Source: an uncultured Pseudanabaenaceae cyanobacterium
GTDB lineage: Bacteria > Cyanobacteriota > Cyanobacteriia > PCC-9006 > JAAUQQ01
Reading direction: 5' to 3'
NCBI GenBank assembly: GCA_938002085.1
Contig: CALLAT010000007.1
Coordinates: 1-43,680 of the forward strand
DNA: 43,680 nt
Numbering within the stretch: the first letter of the stretch is position 1; each line of letters begins with the position of its first letter. Under the pieces are notes generated by a model, which saw only the letters and a list, made by a program, of their open reading frames with translations, had not been told where the DNA came from and made no database searches. Below are positions 8,683-17,286 of this stretch, piece after piece. The translations under genes were made by a program, and so were the position numbers.

Positions 8683-8728
8683 AACGATTTGGCAAAAAGT
8701 CTGAAATGGCTGCGATCGCCAAATCGTT
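8683..8728 (+). terminator. Inverted repeat after the ParB-like gene
   Basis: AACGATTTGGC (8683-8693) and GCCAAATCGTT (8718-8728) form a perfect 11-bp stem with a 24-base loop, followed by TTAACAAACTTATTT. It could end transcription of the upstream gene, or act in the leader of the next gene 39 bases downstream. The loop contains a HIP1 octamer. Confidence 0.45.
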
Positions 8729-8767
8729 TTAACAAACTTATTTAACTTCCACTGGAATCGCACCGTT

Positions 8768-9367
8768 ATGGCAAGGCCAGCAACCGGCAACCCCGCAACT
8801 CCCTCAACCCTCCGTCGCTGGTGTCAGCGTCTTTTCGCTGGATTCATCTGTTGCTGCTTCCTCTTGATTGGCTTTGCAGCTCCTGCCCAGGCGAGTCTTC
8901 AAGACGATCGCTTTGATGGCAACATCTTTGCTCTGTATGCAGGCAATGGCTCCCTGGTTCCGCCTAAGGTGAATCTGGCGAGCTCGATGGCCAGCCACAA
9001 CGTTTCTCTAGTGCTGTTTTTTGTTGATGACAGCGCAGACTGTAAGCAATTTTCCTCGACTTACTCTCAGCTCCAAGCTGGCTATGGTCGTGCTGCAGAT
9101 TTCATCCCAGTGCATGCAGATACTGTTGTTCCTGGCGAAAGCTATCCCAAGGATGACCCTCGCTATTACTACAAGGGTCAGGTGCCCCAACTGGTGATCC
9201 TAGATCAGCAGGGTGAGGTGGTTTGGGATGAAATGGGCCAGACTCCCATTAACGATATTGATGATCGCCTGCGTGAGCTCTTTGATCTCCTTCCTCGGGA
9301 AGAATCAGCAACGCTGCAGCGACGTGCGGTTAATGAAGTCAATGTTGAGCTGACTTCTCAGAACTAG
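8768..9367 (+). CDS. Thylakoid thioredoxin-like photosystem I accumulation factor (Slr1796-like)
   Basis: A 199-residue exported protein. A basic N-terminus and hydrophobic segment (about residues 24-41) end at APAQA, a plausible signal peptidase site. The thioredoxin-like domain starts with DDRFDGNIFALYAGNGSLVP. The active-site position reads DDSADCKQF, so only the second cysteine of the usual CxxC remains. GQVPQLVILD is the cis-Pro loop. From memory this matches the cyanobacterial family annotated as thylakoid membrane photosystem I accumulation factor (Synechocystis Slr1796). The assignment rests on recalled sequence similarity. The gene is followed by a non-coding stretch. Confidence 0.75.
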   Translation: MARPATGNPATPSTLRRWCQRLFAGFICCCFLLIGFAAPAQASLQDDRFDGNIFALYAGNGSLVPPKVNLASSMASHNVSLVLFFVDDSADCKQFSSTYSQLQAGYGRAADFIPVHADTVVPGESYPKDDPRYYYKGQVPQLVILDQQGEVVWDEMGQTPINDIDDRLRELFDLLPREESATLQRRAVNEVNVELTSQN

Positions 9368-9876
9368 TCTCGATTTTCTCTCTACGTTGGCTGTTACAAG
9401 AGAGCTACTTTCTTATAGTAAAGTTGCCACATCATGTCGTGGGAGGTTCTTGAATCTCCCTGCCTCCGGGCTTGATCACAAAGAAGTAGGTCATAGAGGC
9501 ACATCTCTGAACAAAGATGGACGAACCACAGCTCACTTGGAGTTGCTTCGTTTAGACCGGGCTTTGCTCCGCTGCTATGAGCTTGGCTTATTACCCATGG
9601 CTTATACCAAATCCTAATAGCTGTACGCCCCTACCCTCTGTGGGCGAACCGCGGTTCGCCCACAGGCTCGATTGATGGCAATCAAGGGGCGATGAATCGG
9701 ATTGGGCCTCACCAATTATTTAAGCGAACAAGCGAGCATCATCCTGAACTAATCTGCTCAGGATGATGCTCGCTTAACATTGGCTGACTCAGTAATCTTA
9801 AGCTAACTGGAATGCCAGGAATATTCTGCCTCAAACTAAACTGAATTGTTTGAAGCTATGTCTCGACTGACTTATA
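9368..9876. repeat. Structured intergenic region with two strong inverted repeats
   Basis: CTGTGGGCGAACCG and its exact complement form an uninterrupted 28-bp palindrome at 9638-9665. AAGCGAGCATCATCCTGA (9730-9747) and its exact complement (9758-9775) form an 18-bp stem with a 10-base loop. CGCCCCT near 9628 is mirrored by AGGGGCG near 9686, enclosing the first palindrome. The second hairpin lies between two convergent genes and may be a bidirectional terminator without a U-tract. The first looks like a dispersed palindromic repeat. A 76-codon open frame at 9387-9617 is not convincing as a gene. Confidence 0.85.
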
Positions 9877-10791
9877 TCAACCTTGTATTAGTCTTGGTAA
9901 GTACATTAAACGGAACCATGCCTTCGCATAGCGCATTAATAGACATACTTTGAGTGCCTCAATGCGCTCACGCCGATTCCTAAGAATTTGGGTCGATAGA
10001 ATATAAGGGAAAGAACGAAAGGGGAGAAGTAAATCAGCAACAATACCCGCTAAAAAACGCCTTTTTGTAAACTGACTGTTCTTCAGCTTCTCGCCATTGA
10101 CAGCCAATACAAAGTGACCTTCAATAACCCGGCGAGCCTTCTTCGTTAACTCGCCAAGCCTAGAACGGGTGGGATGTCTGATGATGACTTCCTCTCCATA
10201 AACCATCCGATAACCTGCTCGATAAACCCTTTGTCCCCACTGGAAATCTCCCCCTGACTTTAATTCTGTGGAGAATAGCCCAACATGGTCTAAAACCTCT
10301 CGATAGGTAAAGACATTAGCTGTGGCACCGTAGTGATCCTTCTCTACAAAATGTTTCTGATTAAACTCAAAAAGCATGTCGTATAGTTCACTAGGACTGG
10401 GATGCTCAGGACTTTGATAAAACAGTTCAATCCGACCCGCGACTAAACCGCAATCTGCCGTTGCTTGCAACCGGGAAACGCCAGTTTCTAACCAATCTTT
10501 CGCCGGAATACAATCTGAATCTGTGAAGGCAATAATGTTACCCTTCGCAGCCGTGACACCACGATTTCTGGCAGCATAGGAACCTGGTTGTGATTCAGAC
10601 AGCGTAATAACGCTTGGGAAATCACAAGTTACCTGGGAAATATCGTCTAAGGGATCATTATTAATAATCAGAATCTCGTAGCTTGACCTGGGCAAAGACT
10701 GGGATTCTAAAGCGGACAAACAAAGCCTCAACCGATCGCCATCACGATAAGTTGGTACAACCACTGATATTTGAACGTTGACGTTATCCAT
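9877..10791 (-). CDS. Family 2 glycosyltransferase
   Basis: A 304-residue GT-A fold glycosyltransferase. It opens with QISVVVPTYRDGDRLRLCL, the nucleotide-binding strand. SYAARNRGV and FTDSDCIP (DxD metal/nucleotide-sugar motif) follow, and a GGDFQWGQR acceptor-side motif is near residue 205. A hydrophobic stretch near residue 255 may associate with the membrane. The frame continues upstream to a GTG at 10905, but the first 38 residues are unlike the family, so the ATG at 10791 is preferred; neither has a good ribosome-binding site. It probably adds a sugar to the polysaccharide made by the neighbouring locus, though it is transcribed away from it. Confidence 0.88.
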   Translation of the reverse strand: MDNVNVQISVVVPTYRDGDRLRLCLSALESQSLPRSSYEILIINNDPLDDISQVTCDFPSVITLSESQPGSYAARNRGVTAAKGNIIAFTDSDCIPAKDWLETGVSRLQATADCGLVAGRIELFYQSPEHPSPSELYDMLFEFNQKHFVEKDHYGATANVFTYREVLDHVGLFSTELKSGGDFQWGQRVYRAGYRMVYGEEVIIRHPTRSRLGELTKKARRVIEGHFVLAVNGEKLKNSQFTKRRFLAGIVADLLLPFRSFPYILSTQILRNRRERIEALKVCLLMRYAKAWFRLMYLPRLIQG

Positions 10792-11926
10792 CGAGGTGTA
10801 ACCAGTCGACAACAATAAAAAGTGCGATTTACAGTGGTTCACACAAAACTTTGAAGATCGATCCATTCCCCACAGATAGGGCAACGTACAATCCACATAT
10901 TCCACTACAGCCTACAAAACCCAACCACATAAGTAAGTCGCTCGTTCATGAGGGCTTTGCTGTCAATGTAGGTTAATCACTCTATCAATCTACTGAATTC
11001 TGTCATTTAGCGCAGTCTCTTCATACAGAAAATACAATTCCTCTCCTTGCCAAAAATTAGTAAGTCAAAAACCACTTGATTTCCGTTCTGTCGATTCTCA
11101 AACCGGGAAAATGAGTAATAAAAGATACATCTGAGAGGTTTGACTTGAGTCCATCTCAACCAACTGAGGCTAATTAAAATCAGTGTTCTACCACAAAACA
11201 AGCTTCATGGCATAGCATCTCTAATACAATATATTGGCTAGGCAATCGTTCTGTGATGAGCTAAACCAGAATCTTCTCTAAATCTCAAGCCTCTTTGAGC
11301 ATAAAGGCTTGCATTTCTTGAAAATTTGGAAAGCAGACTCAGCATTTATACGGAAATAACAGCCGTAATCTATAGCTCAAGGCCATTTATGGGGTGTCTC
11401 TTATTTCGTTTCTGCACTCTTTGGGAGAGGAAAAGCTGGAATGCTCTCCCTGAAACAATTCCAGGAGTTTTAAAGCCCAGTAAATCTATTTATTTTCTGT
11501 GAAAATAAAAATATTCTTACAAAAATGAATCATAAAGCTTAGGTGAAGTTGTATCCATAATTTCACCGGCCTTTTGTACTGGCTTGTAGGATTACGTCTA
11601 AAGCAGGTATATAGATTCATGTCTCTATATTGAGAGTCTGCCTTTTGGGTCAAGATTCTGGTTTTTGATGAAACGTATGGAGGGCTTGCTTTTTCAACGC
11701 TTGCCGGTTGGAGAGTATGTTGTCTCGCCCAATGTTTCAATCACTTGTTTTTTCTAGCTCGGGCCATTCACCCAATCTTCTAAGACTTTCTTAGCGATTG
11801 ATATGTTCCCCGGAGGCTTGCATAAAACTTTCAAATCCAGTTGGGATTGGCTTGCTGCAGACTTTGATCTGCACCGAGGCTGAGGCTGGTGTCAGGCAAA
11901 ATTCCTCTTATTTCAGGCCATCTGCC
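10792..11926. other. AT-rich intergenic region without a recognised gene
   Basis: About 1.1 kb between two divergent polysaccharide genes. Short open frames exist (11007-11201 and 11486-11740, minus strand), but their translations look like non-coding sequence. A TTTATTTTC/GAAAATAAA hairpin lies at 11489-11509. Promoters for both flanking genes should be here, but I cannot place them. Base composition is visibly more AT-rich than in the surrounding genes. Confidence 0.6.
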
Positions 11927-12427
11927 ATGAAACTTCTACTGGCTTGTACTTCTGGTGGGCATTTCAGCACCATGAGAGATCTTGAGTCCTTCTGGACTCA
12001 ACATGATCGCGTTTGGTTAACCGACTTTAAGCAAGATACCGATGCAATTAGTGCGATTGAGGATATTTATTGGTTGCCTTATCAAGGTCCCCGTGATGTA
12101 GTCACTTTTTTTCGGAACTTTCCTGAAATATTCAGGATTGTTGCGTATCAGCGACCTGACATTATCGTTTCTACTGGTGCAAGTATTGCCGTGAGTTCTG
12201 CGATTGTGGCCCAGCTGTTGGGAATTAAATTCATTTTTATAGAAAGCCTAACTCGGTCTCAGAATCTGAGCCTTTCGGGCAAGCTTGTTTATTACTTAAG
12301 TGATGAATTCTATGTCCAATGGCCTGATCTTTGTGAAAGATATCCTAGGGCTAAATTTAAGGGTGTGACAGTTTCGTGGATTGCCATGCTCCTGTCGATG
12401 TCAGCATTTGAATTGCTGTACGCATGA
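11927..12427 (+). CDS. PssD/Alg14-type glycosyltransferase membrane-anchor subunit
   Basis: A 166-residue protein of the Alg14 family (PssD, EpsE, Cps14F). It begins MKLLLACTSGGHFSTMRDLE, with the SGGHxxxM motif. DIIVSTGASIAV and FIFIESLTRSQNLSLSGKL are further family blocks. Members recruit the catalytic Alg13/PssE subunit to the inner membrane, and together they add the second sugar of a polysaccharide repeat unit. The catalytic partner is the next gene, 36 bp downstream. The frame opens upstream at 11798, but the ATG at 11927 matches the family. The last 20 residues or so after YPRAKFKG are longer and more hydrophobic than I expect. Confidence 0.9.
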   Translation: MKLLLACTSGGHFSTMRDLESFWTQHDRVWLTDFKQDTDAISAIEDIYWLPYQGPRDVVTFFRNFPEIFRIVAYQRPDIIVSTGASIAVSSAIVAQLLGIKFIFIESLTRSQNLSLSGKLVYYLSDEFYVQWPDLCERYPRAKFKGVTVSWIAMLLSMSAFELLYA

Positions 12428-12463
12428 TTTGAATTTAACCATTTACTATAGATTAAAGCTCTT

Positions 12464-12970
12464 ATGTTGCTTGTAACCTTAGGCACGGTTGAATACCCCT
12501 TTCAACGACCGATCTCTTGGATTAAAACTTTGGTTGAACGGGGTGAATTGACGGAATCAATGTTTATTCAATATGGCTCCACAGCGGTTGGTGAACTAAG
12601 TCGTTCGCCGCTTGTGCAATCAGCTTCATTGATTCCCCAAGTTGAGCTTATTCAGTTGGCTAAGCAAGCCCGTCTTGTCATTACCCATGGGGGGGATGGC
12701 TCTGTGCGTCTCTTCTCTCGATTGGGAGTGCGTTTTGTCGTGGTCCCTCGTCTATCAGCCTATGGCGAACATACAGACAATCATCAGCTACAGCTATTGG
12801 ATAGTTTCGGCTTAGCAAAAAATCATGCTTGTTTAGCATTTGAGGACTTGCAGCGACATCTACAATCTCCTCCCGAAGCTTCTTTTAATAATAAATTCTC
12901 CGATGTCCCGCGCTTGTCAAAGCACTTAGAAGCAGCTTACCCAGGTAGAAAACAATTGCAGTTGAGGTAA
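12464..12970 (+). CDS. PssE/Alg13-type glycosyltransferase catalytic subunit
   Basis: A 168-residue, single-domain GT28 protein corresponding to the C-terminal half of MurG-like enzymes. It starts MLLVTLGTVEYPFQRPI. LVITHGGDGSVRLFSRLGV is the nucleotide-sugar-binding loop, and YGEHTDNHQLQL is the conserved EHxxxHQ block. It is active only when paired with PssD/Alg14, here encoded directly upstream. The donor sugar (UDP-glucose, galactose or GlcNAc in studied systems) cannot be inferred. Confidence 0.92.
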   Translation: MLLVTLGTVEYPFQRPISWIKTLVERGELTESMFIQYGSTAVGELSRSPLVQSASLIPQVELIQLAKQARLVITHGGDGSVRLFSRLGVRFVVVPRLSAYGEHTDNHQLQLLDSFGLAKNHACLAFEDLQRHLQSPPEASFNNKFSDVPRLSKHLEAAYPGRKQLQLR

Positions 12971-13075
12971 GAAAAATCTTCTTTGAGGAGAGTCAGAATT
13001 TGGGCGGATTTTGAGCTGTTTTCATCGCTTCACCTTGTTTACTATTCCCTAAGTACCTTTCAGGAAATCAAACTT

Positions 13076-14737
13076 ATGACTGCATCCGTGATCGCAATTG
13101 GTCTAGATTCTACTGATCCGCAGCTCTTAGAATGCTGGATGAAAGAAGGCCATTTACCCAACTTAAGGCGTTTACGAAAGCAGGGAAGCTATGGAAGGGT
13201 ACAAAATATTGAACATTATCGTGCAGAGACGCCTTGGACAAGTTTCTTGACAGGTTGTTCTCCCGAAAAAACAGGCTATTGGTCACCCATCAAGTTTTGC
13301 AGTGAAACCTATGATGCCAAGCTCATTGAAGCCTATGACTTCTCTGAGTATCCTCCCTTTTACGCTTTGGACTCGAGGAAGAAAATTGCTGTCTTGGACA
13401 TGCCCCATGCTCGACTGTCAGATGATGTCAATGGAGTACAAGTATTGGCTTGGGGAGCACATTCTCCTCAGGGCCCGAGCGAATCTATACCGGCTAATTT
13501 GTTTCAAGAGTTGGTCGATGAGCATGGTGCTCATCCGGGGTTACGCAATGATCATGCAAGCTGCTTTGATTTAGATGCACTCAAGCAGTTGGAAGAGAAG
13601 CTTCTGGCAGGAATTGCTAGGCGAACTGCGATCGCCCTTGATCTATTAGCGAGGGATGAATGGGACCTTTTTCTGACAGTCTTTGGTGAGACCCATTCTG
13701 CAGGTCACTTCATGTGGCATCTGAGTCAGCCCAATCATCCGCTTTACGATGCTTTGGGAAAGCATGCAAAAGATAGTTTGCTGATCATCTTCCAAGCGAT
13801 TGATCGAGCTGTAGCACAAATCGTCAATGCTGCTGGGGTGGGTGCCCAAGTCATGGTCTTCTCGGTCCATGGCATGGATACCAACGTTATGGATTTACCC
13901 AGCATGTTCTTCTTGCCAGAGTTCATGTATCGCTGGAATTTTCCAGGTCGTTTTGGCCTTGCCAAAGGCAAAACGAATCACTTTTTTGGTAATCCAATCC
14001 TTAACTGTAAGAAGGGCTCCTGGCTTTGGGAGGTTTGGTCGTCTCGCAATGACCCCAATTTCCTGAGACGTTTTGTCCGACGCCAACTGCCCTATCGAGT
14101 TTCCAAAATATTGTCTCGTTTATGGGGAGAAGATCCCAATGGTGACCTAGTGTCACCTTTCACCTTGAGAGCCGAAGGATATCCGCTGTTCTTCCAGGCT
14201 GCTAGTTGGTATCGTCCATCGTGGAAGCAGATGAAAGCTTTCGCTTTACCCAGCTTTTCAGAAGGCTATATTCGCATTAACTTAAAAGGTCGGGATGCTG
14301 AAGGTATTGTCGAGCCAGAAGACTACGAGCAGGTCTGCGATGAAGTTGAGGCATCGCTGCGCATCTTGAAAGATGCGAGGACAGGGACGCCGATGGTGAA
14401 AAAGATTATTCGGACTCGCCGGAGCGCAGAGGACTGCGATCCCAAGCGACCCGATGCTGACCTTGTGGTCATTTGGCAAGAGTCCTGTGTGGCCGATGCA
14501 GTGGAAAGTTTTGAGATTGGGCGCATCGGACCGGTACCTCATTTTCGGACTGGGAGTCATCGAGCAGAGGGCTTTTTCATTGGCAATGGCCGTGGATTTG
14601 CTCCGGGCTCAGTAATGCCAACTATCCAAGCCCTAGACCTACCTCCAACCCTCTTAAGTTTCCTCAATGCTCCTATCCCAGATTATTTTGAAGGGGCTTG
14701 TATTCTCGAGGAAGCGATGAGCAGCAGTAGGGGCTAA
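13076..14737 (+). CDS. Alkaline-phosphatase-superfamily phosphodiesterase, copy 1
   Basis: A 553-residue protein related to type I phosphodiesterases/nucleotide pyrophosphatases. ASVIAIGLDSTDP provides the first metal ligand (Asp11). AETPWTSFLTG contains Thr52 at the likely nucleophile position. FGETHSAGHFMWH and FSVHGMDTN correspond to the metal-binding DxxxH and DH motifs, but the aspartates appear replaced (by His and Val). RTGSHR near the end may supply the last histidine. The ATG at 13076 has AGGAAA upstream; the open frame reaches back to a TTG at 12983. No signal peptide is seen, so it is probably cytoplasmic. A close paralogue is encoded at 27381-29036 on the other strand. Substrate unknown; a role in modifying or clearing polysaccharide precursors is inference. 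Confidence 0.85.
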   Translation: MTASVIAIGLDSTDPQLLECWMKEGHLPNLRRLRKQGSYGRVQNIEHYRAETPWTSFLTGCSPEKTGYWSPIKFCSETYDAKLIEAYDFSEYPPFYALDSRKKIAVLDMPHARLSDDVNGVQVLAWGAHSPQGPSESIPANLFQELVDEHGAHPGLRNDHASCFDLDALKQLEEKLLAGIARRTAIALDLLARDEWDLFLTVFGETHSAGHFMWHLSQPNHPLYDALGKHAKDSLLIIFQAIDRAVAQIVNAAGVGAQVMVFSVHGMDTNVMDLPSMFFLPEFMYRWNFPGRFGLAKGKTNHFFGNPILNCKKGSWLWEVWSSRNDPNFLRRFVRRQLPYRVSKILSRLWGEDPNGDLVSPFTLRAEGYPLFFQAASWYRPSWKQMKAFALPSFSEGYIRINLKGRDAEGIVEPEDYEQVCDEVEASLRILKDARTGTPMVKKIIRTRRSAEDCDPKRPDADLVVIWQESCVADAVESFEIGRIGPVPHFRTGSHRAEGFFIGNGRGFAPGSVMPTIQALDLPPTLLSFLNAPIPDYFEGACILEEAMSSSRG

Positions 14738-14910
14738 TGCTCTACTCCATGGCTGCTCTTCTCATTACAACTGCTATGGGAAGCCACAGCCAGGTATAGA
14801 AAAGGGAAGTGTTAGATCCTCACAAGAGTCTCTGAGAATCTTACGCTTGATATCCTAAGTTTCCACGACAGCTCAAGCTGTGTTTGTTCCGATCTACCCG
14901 GGTGCTCCGA

Positions 14911-15666
14911 ATGTTTCTAAGAGTCTTTCAAGCGTTTGCTCTCAATTGTTTAGCAGGATTGCCAGGTCGGCTGGGCTGGTTGTTAAGGCGTTATTTATAT
15001 GCACCTTTTTTTGGCCAAATTGACCCAGGAGCAACAATTAAACAGCATGTTGAGTTTAGCAATTGCCCAGGGATCTCACTAGGAACATCTACCCTCATCG
15101 AACGTCATGGTCGCCTCCGCTGCTTAGGCAACAATAGCCGCATCCAGTTAGGCCAGAACGTTACTCTGGATCAAGGTGTTGATGTGAGAACCCATTGGAC
15201 CGGGCAGATTGCTTTGGGCGATCGCACCTACATCGGCCCCTACAGTTGTCTATCGGGCGACTCGATCACCATCGGGCAGGACTGTTTAATCTCATCCCAT
15301 GTGGCAATTTACGCGAATAATCATTGTTTTGATGACATTAATCGCCCCATTAGAACCCAAGGCAATCGTTACCAAGGCATTGTCATTGAAGATGACTGTT
15401 GGCTAGGGACAGGGGTGAAGATTTTAGATGGCGTAACCGTGGGTCGCGGCAGTGTCATTGCTGCGGGAGCTGTCATTACTAAAACAGTGCCTCCCTATGC
15501 GGTCATGGTAGGGGTTCCAGCTCGGGTCTTGCGCTATCGCACAGCGGAGGAAATTTCCCAGCCAAAGATGCAGGCCCATAACTCACAGTCTCATGACTCC
15601 CAGCCTCATGACTCCCAGCCTCATAATTCGCAGACCCTTAGCGCCCATTGCTCAGCAATGAATTAA
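14911..15666 (+). CDS. Hexapeptide-repeat acyltransferase
   Basis: A 251-residue left-handed beta-helix acyltransferase of the LacA/NodL/CysE/WbbJ type, with repeated [LIV]-G-x(4) turns: IRIQLGQNVTLDQGVDV-like coils, IALGDRTYIGPYS, ITIGQDCLISS, and the C-terminal coil IVIEDDCWLGTGVKIL. The presumed catalytic His lies in IYANNHCFDD, and GVPARVLR closes the helix. An N-terminal hydrophobic/basic segment may bind the membrane. A TTG at 14884 is an alternative start. It probably O-acetylates a sugar of the exopolysaccharide. The C-terminus ends in a His-Asp-Ser-Gln-Pro repeat unrelated to the catalytic fold. Confidence 0.88.
   Translation: MFLRVFQAFALNCLAGLPGRLGWLLRRYLYAPFFGQIDPGATIKQHVEFSNCPGISLGTSTLIERHGRLRCLGNNSRIQLGQNVTLDQGVDVRTHWTGQIALGDRTYIGPYSCLSGDSITIGQDCLISSHVAIYANNHCFDDINRPIRTQGNRYQGIVIEDDCWLGTGVKILDGVTVGRGSVIAAGAVITKTVPPYAVMVGVPARVLRYRTAEEISQPKMQAHNSQSHDSQPHDSQPHNSQTLSAHCSAMN
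15577..15636. repeat. 15-bp coding minisatellite (HDSQP repeats)
   Basis: Four tandem 15-bp units of the type CATGACTCCCAGCCT, in frame at the 3' end of the acyltransferase gene, encode His-Asp/Asn-Ser-Gln-Pro/Ser/Thr. The middle two copies are identical, so copy number could vary by slippage. Confidence 0.95.
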
Positions 15667-15748
15667 CCTCCCCGATCATTGCCCTGTTCTGGCAGCGCAA
15701 TCGTAACCTTCCGATTCAATTCAACAATGATGGAATAGTTCAGTTGCC

Positions 15749-17056
15749 ATGGTCATTGCTCTGCCCACTCGCTCTAAACCAGCTAAACCTAGAATTTGTT
15801 TGGCGCTACCCGGGATTCACTACAGCCCTGAATCCCCCTATGTGCGCAGTACATTGCCCATGGTTCCTTATTTAGAAAAGGACTTTGAGGTCACTGTGGC
15901 TTACCGCAAAGTCTTACCCAATTATTCTGACCTGGACCACCGGCACACCACGATTCTGGGGGACAAAGCTTTTACGCCCCATGAACAACGCAATAAGTTC
16001 ACCTATTACAGCCCTCGTCATTACCCAGCACTCTGGGCTTACCAGAAGGATATTGACCGTTTTGCTGCAAAGACTGCGGGGCAATTCGATTTGCTGTTTG
16101 AAAAAGAGTGGCCTTGGTTGGGGTTAATGAGCCAGGCTTTTCAGCGTCATCAAATTCCGACCACATTGCTGATTGAGGCTTGGTATACCCGCAAGCCAAC
16201 CCCAGATTCGAGTCGGCTAAAGCGACTTTTGGCAGTGGGACTCAATGAAAAGCGGATTCGTAGCAGAAAAGTTTGGGCTCAAACAGCTCAACATCTCGTT
16301 GTGGAAACAGAGGAGATGAAAAAAGTTCTCCAGCTTGCGGACTATGTTGAGCCCCAAAAGCCTGTTTCTCCGATTCCCTACGGTGTTGATGAAAAAGTCT
16401 TCGAGATCAAGGATCGCCAGGCTTGTCGTCAACAGCTTGGTATTGAATCCAATAAATTTGTATTTACCTATGTGGGCTCGCTCAACCGGTTTATTCAAGA
16501 GCCTGCTCCGATTATTCAAGCTTTAGGCCGCAGCGATCGCAAGGATGTTGTTCTATACATCGTTGGGGATGGCTCGAAGCGGCAAGAGCTGGAGGAGATT
16601 GCCCGAGAAGCCCAGGCTCCCGTCGTTTTCACAGGCCGTCTGCCTCAAAGCGAAGCGGCAGCCTATATTGGTGCGGCTAATCTGTGCATTGCTCCCTATA
16701 ACGACCAACTGTATTGGGGAGGGAAGTTTACTTGTGCCAGCCTCAAGGTGCCTGAATATTTGTCTTGTGGTCGGTTGATTTTGACCATTCCCTGCGATCG
16801 CATGACCCATCTCACCGATAAGCAGCGCTATGGCTATTTGGTCAAGAATGAAACTGATGCCTATCTAGCGTTTCTTGATAATCTCCCCAGCTTCGAGCAA
16901 CTCAAGCAACAAGAACAGCAACTACAAACAGATATTGACGCGGGCTATCTCAGCTCGAAGTTGATTCTTTTGCGTTGGTCAGACATTGCGAATTTGTATA
17001 AGAACCTGTTTCATGAGGTACTGATAAAGCAAGAATCTGCTTTGGTTTCAGTTTAG
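15749..17056 (+). CDS. Family 4 glycosyltransferase
   Basis: A 435-residue GT-B fold retaining glycosyltransferase. The N-terminal half begins PRICLALPGIHYSPESPYVR. The linker has PYGVDEKVF, where the donor domain starts. FVFTYVGSLNRFIQEP and VLYIVGDGSKRQEL form the first donor-domain strands. VVFTGRLPQSEAAAYIGAA is a classical GT4 block, and VPEYLSCGRLI takes the place of the EAMACG-type motif (KxxEYL). The start ATG at 15749 is the first plausible one; no strong RBS is seen. The sugar specificity is not readable. It is part of the plus-strand arm of the polysaccharide locus. Confidence 0.93.
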   Translation: MVIALPTRSKPAKPRICLALPGIHYSPESPYVRSTLPMVPYLEKDFEVTVAYRKVLPNYSDLDHRHTTILGDKAFTPHEQRNKFTYYSPRHYPALWAYQKDIDRFAAKTAGQFDLLFEKEWPWLGLMSQAFQRHQIPTTLLIEAWYTRKPTPDSSRLKRLLAVGLNEKRIRSRKVWAQTAQHLVVETEEMKKVLQLADYVEPQKPVSPIPYGVDEKVFEIKDRQACRQQLGIESNKFVFTYVGSLNRFIQEPAPIIQALGRSDRKDVVLYIVGDGSKRQELEEIAREAQAPVVFTGRLPQSEAAAYIGAANLCIAPYNDQLYWGGKFTCASLKVPEYLSCGRLILTIPCDRMTHLTDKQRYGYLVKNETDAYLAFLDNLPSFEQLKQQEQQLQTDIDAGYLSSKLILLRWSDIANLYKNLFHEVLIKQESALVSV

Positions 17057-17286
17057 TATTATTGCCTTAGAAGATTCATTAGAGATCTTGAATTATTCCA
17101 GTTTTTATAAAGTGTAAATTAGACTAATATGTGATCAGTGAAGTCTAACTATAGAAATTGAGGCGATTACTCTTCTAAGGAAATGGGATTTCTTATTCGG
17201 ACTTAATCATCTCCTCTATAACTCAATATTATCAATCCTTATTCTAGGGTTTAACCATCATAATTTCGTTTCTATAGATAAGGGGA

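Noticed and set aside
9387..9617. 76-codon plus-strand frame after the PSI accumulation factor
   Set aside because: No ribosome-binding site, no recognisable family, and it ends next to palindromic repeats; it could be a decayed mobile-element fragment, but I cannot support that.
11486..11740. 84-codon minus-strand frame in the AT-rich gap
   Set aside because: Composition and lack of RBS or homology suggest chance; the same holds for 11007-11201.
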